A stretch of DNA of 64,000 nucleotides from an uncultured Porphyromonadaceae bacterium (GTDB taxonomy: Bacteria > Bacteroidota > Bacteroidia > Bacteroidales > Muribaculaceae). The translations under genes and the position numbers were made by a program. The stretch spans positions 1 through 64,000 of the forward strand of contig CAMWMD010000001.1 of assembly GCA_947175265.1 (NCBI GenBank), read 5' to 3'. Below the pieces are notes generated by a model, which saw nothing but the letters and a program-made list of their open reading frames with translations, did no database searches and had not been told where the DNA came from. This document shows, one piece after another, positions 1-5,833 of this stretch (position 1 is its first letter; each line of letters begins with the position of its first letter).

Positions 1-722
1 AGCTGTATTCCTCTGAGGTTGGACTCCCTGATAGGATTGACAGTATCGAACATCGCTGCATATATCTTGTCAAACACAGGCCGGACAATCTCATTCTGCA
101 TATCAAGAGCCGCTATCGTGCTGAAACGCTCCATATCGGCACGTTTAGGCATCTTGGGTGTGACATCCCCGTAAGTCGAGAAAGTCTCCCTGGACTTCTC
201 CCATATAAGTAGTTCCGACCGCTTGCCTACACGTCCGTCGTTCAGGTTCGGGATCATGAATAGCCTCGCCCTCATTCCTCCGGCCATTGCCTGACGAAGA
301 CGGTCAAGAAACATGATGAAGCTCGCTGTGGAAGGAACGGTCACAAGATCGTAGTGGAACGGTATAACTATGATGTCGGAGTTCACAAACAACGGCACGA
401 GTCCGGCGGCCTTCAGGCTTCCCGGAGAATCTACAAGCGCCACCTCGATGCTGGGGTCATTGTGCAGTTTCTCCATCAGTTCGGTCATATCATCCCTGTC
501 TGTCGCTTCCTTTTCGATCACGCTGTAAGGCACAGTTCCATCCCCATACTTACGCAGGTCGCTACAACGGCATTTGAGGATCGAGTGCTGGAAATCACAG
601 TCAACGATGACGACGCGGACACCCTTCGTCACGAGATAGTTGGCGAAGGTGACGCAGAGCGTCGTTTTTCCGACGCCCCCTTTCTGGTTGGCGAAAGTCA
701 CTATGACAGGTGTCTGCATCAT
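1..722 (-). CDS. ParA-family ATPase, TraA-like (3' end cut by window edge)
   Basis: P-loop ATPase of the ParA/MinD family, usually annotated TraA or ParA in Bacteroidales conjugative elements, where it is thought to partition or position DNA. The reading shows the deviant Walker A KGGVGKTT at residues 14-21, then VIVDCDFQ near residue 37 and a Walker B-like VALVDSPG. Two adjacent ATG codons (722 and 719) are possible starts. A TAnnTTTG box lies 27 bp upstream. About 240 codons are present before the left edge, so only a short C-terminal piece should be missing. It lies downstream of the relaxase in the same direction, separated by about 180 bp that include its own promoter. Confidence 0.85.
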   Translation of the reverse strand, partial: MMQTPVIVTFANQKGGVGKTTLCVTFANYLVTKGVRVVIVDCDFQHSILKCRCSDLRKYGDGTVPYSVIEKEATDRDDMTELMEKLHNDPSIEVALVDSPGSLKAAGLVPLFVNSDIIVIPFHYDLVTVPSTASFIMFLDRLRQAMAGGMRARLFMIPNLNDGRVGKRSELLIWEKSRETFSTYGDVTPKMPKRADMERFSTIAALDMQNEIVRPVFDKIYAAMFDTVNPIRESNLRGIQ

Positions 723-749
723 TTTTTGTCCTGCGATTGAAATCCGATG

Positions 750-757
750 CAAAATTA
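750..757 (-). promoter_or_regulatory. TAnnTTTG promoter box for the parA-like gene
   Basis: TAATTTTG on the minus strand, matching the Bacteroidetes -7 consensus. It predicts a leader of about 25 nt before the ATG. No convincing -33 TTTG is seen. Confidence 0.55.
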
Positions 758-904
758 TCACCCAATGGTACCTTAAACCGAAATGCACAACACTTATCTG
801 ACCTCGGTCACTTGAACCGGAGTGCATGGGTATAAATATCTGAGGTTTTTCGGTTTATTATGCCCGAAATAGTGACGATAGAAAGTCTCACTATGGTTTT
901 CGGA

Positions 905-2464
905 CTATCTTTTCAGGCTGCTGCCATCATCAATCCTGTCATAGTTCCCTTTATATCCGACCTCCCATTCACGGTTCTCTCCGTGACCTGTGCCGGCATC
1001 GCGTAGCGGTCGTATCCGTACAGGCTTCTTCCTTTGCTGTTGATTATTTTGCGTCTGCTTTTGACTCTGTGTCTGCCTCTGTCGTTGCAGGCGTGTGAGG
1101 TCAAAGCCCTCTTCTGTAAGGTTGATAATAATATGGTGATTGAAGTCAATGGCAAAAGTGTTGTCACCGTCTTTCATGACAATAAAACCCTCGTTCCGGA
1201 GTTCCTTACGGACATCGGTCACATCCGGGTCATCGAAAATATCATGCAGCGTTGCCAATGATGTAGTGTAGCCGTTATATCTCTTTGGAGCGAGTGAGAT
1301 CAGATCGGAAGGAGTCCCTTTGCCCATTTTGCAAAGAATATCCCTCTCGGCTTCAGTCATAGGCTTGAAGCTCTCGACCCATTGGATCCGGTTGTTTCTT
1401 TGAAGCGCATCAACCATAAACTGCTTCAAAGGCTTGCTCTGGCCGTCGAAATAGATCACACCTTTCTTAATATATGCTTTATAGCGTCGAAGCTTGTCGA
1501 ATATCTCTCCCTGGGTGATTTTGGGATTGATGGTGAAAAGCTGATCGATATAACTCTCTATGCGGTCGAAGCGTTCCTGCGGTGTAGCGAAGTCCAGCAG
1601 TTCATCAACCGCGAGGATTCTTGCACCGTGGAACACAGACTTGGTGCTATGGTCAACAAGGATATAACCATAAGGCTTGTCCTTCTTGCCGAAGAACACT
1701 ATATCGACCCCGAATTTGGCTTTCATCTCCTTTTTAAGTTCCTCCTTGTCCGCACACGTATCCCGGTACTTTTTGAGAATGGAGCGCAGTTGACGTGCAC
1801 GTGCCTTGTCCGTCTCCCCATGATAATGAAGGTCGTACAAATCTCCAAGATTCATCGTCTTCTGAATCTTGCCGCCCCTTTTGAAGAATACCATTTCATT
1901 TTTCCTGAATACCTCATATCCCATCGAGGACATCACGGCTTTAAACTGGGCGAAGGAACTGAACCTATATTGCTTGGCTTTTTCAAAATCCTGTTCCACT
2001 TTCTTCTTGCTGTCCTCCCCAAGTATTCTGTCGATTACTTCCTGAGAACGGCGTCGTTCATGATGGTCATTTATCTTTTTACCGTCCGGTGATACACGGG
2101 AGGTCACTATATGGAGATGAGTGTTCTCTGTATCATAGTGGGAATAGACAAGAATGGGCTGTCCCGGTTCCATATATCCCATCTCCTTGAGGTATCGGTG
2201 TGTAAAATCGAGAAGCTGCTGCTCAGTCATCTCACGACCCTTGCAGGAAATGGCAAGATGGAACTGGGCTTTCTTTATCCTGTCGTTGCGTTCGCTGTAG
2301 CTGATTAGATAGTCTCTCAGTTTCTCCGGAGTCGGAGGACCGAAAGACGTGGCTCTCTCGAAATTCAGGATCTCGATAAGTCGGGCTGCTCCTTTTGAGA
2401 CTTTCCGTTCATTGTACCCGACGGCATGGAAGTTTGCGCTTCCCGGTAATATGGTCGCTATCAT
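905..2464 (-). CDS. Relaxase/mobilization nuclease (MobB-like)
   Basis: DNA relaxase that would nick the transfer origin and stay bound to the transferred strand. The 519-residue protein has the relaxase domain in its N-terminal third. The metal-binding 3H motif reads HYDTENTHLH at residues 109-118 and is followed by an Arg. Tyr17, in the AVGYNERK stretch, is a plausible catalytic tyrosine, as in other Bacteroidales Mob proteins. The rest is charged and ends in a Gln/Arg-rich tail. It follows the small Mob protein on the same strand after a gap of 125 bp, unusually wide for a mob operon and containing an inverted repeat. Family assignment is firm; which named element it belongs to is not. Confidence 0.88.
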   Translation of the reverse strand: MIATILPGSANFHAVGYNERKVSKGAARLIEILNFERATSFGPPTPEKLRDYLISYSERNDRIKKAQFHLAISCKGREMTEQQLLDFTHRYLKEMGYMEPGQPILVYSHYDTENTHLHIVTSRVSPDGKKINDHHERRRSQEVIDRILGEDSKKKVEQDFEKAKQYRFSSFAQFKAVMSSMGYEVFRKNEMVFFKRGGKIQKTMNLGDLYDLHYHGETDKARARQLRSILKKYRDTCADKEELKKEMKAKFGVDIVFFGKKDKPYGYILVDHSTKSVFHGARILAVDELLDFATPQERFDRIESYIDQLFTINPKITQGEIFDKLRRYKAYIKKGVIYFDGQSKPLKQFMVDALQRNNRIQWVESFKPMTEAERDILCKMGKGTPSDLISLAPKRYNGYTTSLATLHDIFDDPDVTDVRKELRNEGFIVMKDGDNTFAIDFNHHIIINLTEEGFDLTRLQRQRQTQSQKQTQNNQQQRKKPVRIRPLRDAGTGHGENREWEVGYKGNYDRIDDGSSLKR

Positions 2465-2493
2465 ATCGGCTTATCAGATTCAGATTCCCGGTT

Positions 2494-2536
2494 CAAGAAA
2501 CCTAGGAACCTCGGTTTATCGGACTGGGGTTTCTTG
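2494..2536. repeat. 9-bp inverted repeat between the two mob genes
   Basis: CAAGAAACC (2494-2502) and GGTTTCTTG (2528-2536) are perfect inverted copies 25 bp apart, in the gap upstream of the relaxase start. The motif TCGGTTT occurs at 2511 and 2546. An operator or an mRNA hairpin is possible. Confidence 0.5.
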
Positions 2537-2589
2537 GTCCGTCAGTCGGTTTAATAGGTTTACAAAGGGTATCGGTCATAATATCCGGA

Positions 2590-2970
2590 TCACTCGATGG
2601 CTTTTTTAGTGACGTTTAGGAGTTCCAGTTTTATAGAGTCCAGAGTCTTCCGGGTACTGTTGATTGTGGGCATAAGTACCTCGGTCATATAGGCTGGGGT
2701 CAGGAATCCTGCGACTGCGAGTTCATTGGCTCTCTTGACCGACTGATTTAGGTTGCCACCTGCCCATGCCAGTTCGTCCTGAAACTTCCGGTAGAATGAA
2801 CTGAGGTCATTGAGCAACTGGAACTTCCGTTTTGCGTCGATGTCGGAGTATTCCTTTATAGCTGAGCGAATATAATGGCTTACAGACGTGTAGGAGGCTG
2901 ATTTTGCCTTCAATGAGTCATATTCCTCTTGCGTAAGCCGGAGTTGAAAATACTTGGTTCTTTGAGTCAT
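2590..2970 (-). CDS. Small relaxosome accessory protein (MobA/MobC-like)
   Basis: A 126-residue protein beginning MTQRTKYFQLRLTQEEY, the start typical of ribbon-helix-helix relaxosome proteins of Bacteroidales elements. These bind the transfer origin and help the relaxase nick. The C-terminal half, with GGNLNQSVKRAN, matches the conserved core of the MobC/relaxosome family. An upstream in-frame start at 3087 would add 39 residues of low-quality sequence running through the hairpin cluster, so I place the start at 2970. It is the first gene of the mob unit. Confidence 0.8.
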   Translation of the reverse strand: MTQRTKYFQLRLTQEEYDSLKAKSASYTSVSHYIRSAIKEYSDIDAKRKFQLLNDLSSFYRKFQDELAWAGGNLNQSVKRANELAVAGFLTPAYMTEVLMPTINSTRKTLDSIKLELLNVTKKAIE

Positions 2971-3010
2971 AGTAGCTGGGTTATCTTGGTTCCAAGGCTC
3001 CCGGATACAC

Positions 3011-3167
3011 TTTCGCGAAGCGAAACAGCGATGAAATCGCCCCGATGCGGAGCAGTCGGCAAGTCGCTTTTGTAATGACAAAAGCACAACTTGCTTGACA
3101 AAACCTGTAACGCAGTTCGATGTCTTCCGTGGCCTTTTTCACTACGAAATTAGCGGCAATGGCCGCT
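3011..3167. other. Cluster of four hairpins, candidate origin of transfer (oriT)
   Basis: Four perfect inverted repeats lie just upstream of the small mob gene. They are TTTCGC/GCGAAA (3011-3025), GCGAT/ATCGC (3028-3040), a two-step stem GCAAGT + CTTTTGT with ACAAAAG + ACTTGC (3059-3094), and AGCGGC/GCCGCT (3152-3167). The last two have the same AATG loop. Such dense dyads directly upstream of mob genes are typical of transfer origins. The nic site cannot be placed by eye. Confidence 0.5.
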
Positions 3168-3175
3168 CCCGGAAG

Positions 3176-3188
3176 AAATGCACAACAC
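3176..3188. repeat. Direct repeat AAATGCACAACAC (copy 2; copy 1 at 781-793)
   Basis: The same 13 bp occur at 781-793 upstream of the parA-like gene and here upstream of the mob genes and hairpin cluster, 2.4 kb apart. It could be a regulator or relaxosome site shared by the two transcription units. Confidence 0.5.
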
Positions 3189-3189
3189 A

Positions 3190-3758
3190 AATCTTTAGAA
3201 TCTCGGTTTCATGGACTCCGTTACCGGGATACTTCGGCTATCGAATCTTGAAAGAATAAGTCTGCTTATCTCCGCTTCGCAGGTACGGTAGGCAAATGAA
3301 CCGGGATTGGTGAAGTTACCGACTCAGGCTATGCAGCCAAATCACCCGATGAATTGAGGACGCTGGGTTCTTAAAACTGATAGACAATAATCCTGAAGTC
3401 ACCGTTATCTCAGGATATAAGTTATGTCAGCCGGAGAATCTAATAACAGAGAATACCGAGAATTTGAATCTTCGGTTCAAAACACTGATACATCTTTCGA
3501 CCATGAAACTGTGGTTCATAGCCTCCGGAATTTAGAATATTGGTAGTTGGGTTCATTATATTGAGCAGTCAAAGATGCCAAGTATAAGTGGACTGACATA
3601 GCTTGGACGGATTGACCAAAGAATGTAGGGAATCAGGGTCGATACACCAAAGATTCCCTATACACATAGCCGAAGTAATCCGATAATATGGCTAATTGAA
3701 CTGAAGTTTTATTAACTTAGAAAATTGGATAATACGCTAAAAATAAGGGTGTTAAAAT
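3190..3758. other. Non-coding stretch with scattered inverted repeats
   Basis: No reading frame here looks coding on either strand. TAGGGAATC (3626-3634) and GATTCCCTA (3652-3660) form a 9-bp inverted repeat with a 17-nt spacer. TCGGTTT occurs at 3203 and a variant near 3471. Otherwise nothing recognisable. Confidence 0.5.
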
Positions 3759-3807
3759 TTGCGTATGTCAAAAATTTTTATTAATTTTAATAACGGAACA
3801 GTCCTTG

Positions 3808-4017
3808 ATGCCATCAATTTTAATACACCGAATTATGTTTATACCTTACAATATCGTCATACTTCTGATACTCTCGCCCTTCCTGTTGGTGATATGGGTT
3901 GCTATCAAAACAGTCAAACTTATAATCAAGCTCGCTATGCGTCTTGTAAAGAATGCCGTAAAGTTGACATTTAAGCTGCTTGGGGTTCTTTTCGGTCAGT
4001 TCAGACAATTATTCTGA
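3808..4017 (+). CDS. Small hydrophobic protein (69 aa), hypothetical
   Basis: Not recognised. The frame from ATG 3808 encodes a 69-residue peptide with one strong hydrophobic segment (about residues 13-32), followed by an amphipathic Lys-rich region ending FGQFRQLF, as in small inner-membrane proteins. An in-frame TTG lies immediately before the ATG. It faces the integrase gene tail to tail, and the integrase terminator starts about 11 bp after its stop. There is no clear promoter; a near-consensus TAAAATTTG lies at about 3753-3761. It could equally be a chance frame in AT-rich DNA. Confidence 0.35.
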   Translation: MPSILIHRIMFIPYNIVILLILSPFLLVIWVAIKTVKLIIKLAMRLVKNAVKLTFKLLGVLFGQFRQLF

Positions 4018-4028
4018 CTTCTTGGCGT

Positions 4029-4064
4029 AAAAAAAGCCATGCCGGACAAATGCCCGACACGGCT
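4029..4064 (-). terminator. Intrinsic terminator of the integrase gene
   Basis: On the minus strand an imperfect GC-rich hairpin (AGCCGTGTCGG paired with CCGGCATGGCT) is followed directly by seven T, about 67 bp after the integrase stop. Confidence 0.75.
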
Positions 4065-4131
4065 TAATAGGGTATGTTTTGAGTCTGTTCCCTTATGTGA
4101 AATGATTTTTCTCTTTGTTGTAGCGGTTAGG

Positions 4132-5625
4132 TCAAAATCCTTTGCCTTTGGTTCTTTCGTAAACGACTTCCTTTTGATTATCACAGTTAGTAATTCTGAA
4201 GTGTACAGCGCATCCAACAGGTAAGTCTGAGGGTAACTGTTGCGCCAACGCTTTGATGACAGCATCAACTGTTCCAAAACCGATATCGTTGACTTCTGCA
4301 AGAATCTTCCCTTTGAAGTATGCTCGGCCATGTACCATTTTCTTCGGAGACAATCTGAAAAATTTGTCTTCTGTATCTTCAATGTCTTTCGCAATACCCT
4401 GTTTACTCGGTTTATCACTGAAGAAAATAAAATCGATCACTTTCGCATTCAATCGCCATGCAGGTGAAAAGTCAAGCTTTACATATCCTCTGGTTACATT
4501 GAGCCCATGACTATGGTTCATTCCAAATGCGACTTCATAAAGATTTGCATCGCAATCGTTTTGCGCGATGGTTCCCCATGTATGACGGAAAGTATATACA
4601 CAATAATAATCCTCCTTATTCATATTCATATCGGCACAGATTTTCTTGATGCCATTATTGACGTTCGCACAGAAACTATCCGTATCGCAATAGCGATTAT
4701 GAAACGTGAAAAGAAATTCATCATCTTCTTCAGCCAGATATTTGTCAAATGTTGACTGTATGAACGGTTCCACACGCATCTCGATGTAGGCTTCATCTTT
4801 TCTACTATGCTTAGTCTTGGCTCTCTTGTATCCTATGACTCCGTTACGATAGTCAGATTTTTTGAGGGCATAAAGATCTGCCGTATTTATTCCTCCAAGA
4901 CAGAGCACGAGCATAGCCACATCCCGTCCCAATTCCGGGAGAGAGGAAAGCATCTTCGTCTGTGGTAGTGGACGATTGAAGAACTCTCTACACGCTTCCG
5001 CGCTTATAGCACGCTGGGCAGCCTTGTCGCTTTTTGGTATCTGAACCTTCAACCAAGGATTGAACTTTATGCGAATTATGCCCTTTTCTTCATCATTAAG
5101 CTCAACTAAGGCTGCCTTGAATATTTGCCGTAGACAGATTGGGTATTTTTCTTTTGCACGATTAGTCAGAGCCATAGTTTCAATCCATTTTTTCAAAACC
5201 GTAGATGAAAGTTGAGCAAACAGGATCTTATTTGTTCCAAGGTATCTTTCCAGATGCTGCAAGGCATACATATAATCCTTTGCGTTTCGACCATGACCAG
5301 CTTTTGTCATTCTATCGATATGGAGACGTGCATATTCACTAAAGCATTCCGTCCCACTATCCCGAGTAAGATACTCTATCACTTCTGCAACAGAATATGC
5401 CGTCAGATCCTTTCGATTTAGCATATCAGAGTACTTAAGAATTACTCGACTGCAATACTCATTCACTACCGGATCTTTTAACTCTCCAGAAGCTGTTACA
5501 TTCTTTGGGCTGATAACCTTATTGGTCTTGATATAGCCCATTCGACTGCGATGGACTATGCGAATATACACAGCATAGAATCCATCGGCTCTCTGTTTTC
5601 TCACAACTGCTTTAAGTGTAGCCAT
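4132..5625 (-). CDS. Tyrosine-type site-specific integrase with long C-terminal extension
   Basis: Catalyses integration and excision of the element. The 497 residues comprise an N-terminal arm-binding region, a SAM-like core-binding domain (about 90-190) and the catalytic domain. FRHTW with Arg347 and the nucleophile Tyr381 in TRGYV are present. The first catalytic Arg is replaced: the box reads GINTADL where most integrases have GLRxSEL. This substitution is known in Bacteroidales integrases such as IntDOT, so it does not imply inactivity. About 95 residues follow the usual C-terminus and have no family I recognise. It is transcribed away from ppdK and preceded by phased GTGTATG repeats. 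Confidence 0.9.
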   Translation of the reverse strand: MATLKAVVRKQRADGFYAVYIRIVHRSRMGYIKTNKVISPKNVTASGELKDPVVNEYCSRVILKYSDMLNRKDLTAYSVAEVIEYLTRDSGTECFSEYARLHIDRMTKAGHGRNAKDYMYALQHLERYLGTNKILFAQLSSTVLKKWIETMALTNRAKEKYPICLRQIFKAALVELNDEEKGIIRIKFNPWLKVQIPKSDKAAQRAISAEACREFFNRPLPQTKMLSSLPELGRDVAMLVLCLGGINTADLYALKKSDYRNGVIGYKRAKTKHSRKDEAYIEMRVEPFIQSTFDKYLAEEDDEFLFTFHNRYCDTDSFCANVNNGIKKICADMNMNKEDYYCVYTFRHTWGTIAQNDCDANLYEVAFGMNHSHGLNVTRGYVKLDFSPAWRLNAKVIDFIFFSDKPSKQGIAKDIEDTEDKFFRLSPKKMVHGRAYFKGKILAEVNDIGFGTVDAVIKALAQQLPSDLPVGCAVHFRITNCDNQKEVVYERTKGKGF

Positions 5626-5642
5626 ATACGTCTGATTTTTGA

Positions 5643-5707
5643 GGTGTATGCACTGGTGTATGTTCGGTGTATGTGATGTTGTTTAGGGGTGTATGCTCTG
5701 GTGTATG
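5643..5707. repeat. Five phased GGTGTATG repeats upstream of the integrase
   Basis: GTGTATG starts at 5644, 5656, 5667, 5689 and 5701, each preceded by G. Spacings are 12, 11, 22 and 12 bp, multiples of about one helical turn, so all copies face the same side of the DNA. They lie 18-82 bp upstream of the integrase ATG and near the element end. Arm-type integrase or excisionase sites, or an autoregulatory operator, are likely. Confidence 0.6.
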
Positions 5708-5766
5708 CTAATTCCGTTTATTTGGCTCGATTTCTGTTTCCAAATGAACGAACCTCCTAAGAACAG

Positions 5767-5809
5767 GTTAGGCTGTAACCTCCTTTTTATCGGAGTGTTA
5801 CAGCCTAAC
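5767..5809 (-). terminator. Strong hairpin downstream of ppdK
   Basis: GTTAGGCTGTAAC (5767-5779) pairs perfectly with GTTACAGCCTAAC (5797-5809), extended inside by CTCC/GGAG. It lies 25 bp after the ppdK stop. No T-run follows on the minus strand, so it may protect the 3' end rather than act as a classic terminator. Confidence 0.6.
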
Positions 5810-5833
5810 GCTTTTATGTGTTAGAAGTATGTC

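Larger units (their letters stand above)
1..5830. mobile_element. Right end of an integrated conjugative/mobilizable element
   Basis: The block combines a ParA/TraA-like ATPase, a relaxase, a small relaxosome protein, a hairpin cluster resembling a transfer origin and a tyrosine integrase, the standard kit of Bacteroidales integrative elements. It stops abruptly at the housekeeping gene ppdK. The left end lies outside the window, so size and cargo are unknown. The right junction must lie between the integrase start (5625) and the ppdK stop (5834). No tRNA gene is visible at this junction, so the target is probably a short non-tRNA sequence. The duplicated att core cannot be identified without the left end. 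Confidence 0.8.

Noticed and set aside
4132-5625. Integrase considered inactive because Arg I is replaced (GINTADL)
   Set aside because: Bacteroidales integrases such as IntDOT also lack this Arg and are active. The other catalytic residues are present.
5626-5833. tRNA gene as integration target
   Set aside because: No cloverleaf-like sequence is visible between the integrase and ppdK.
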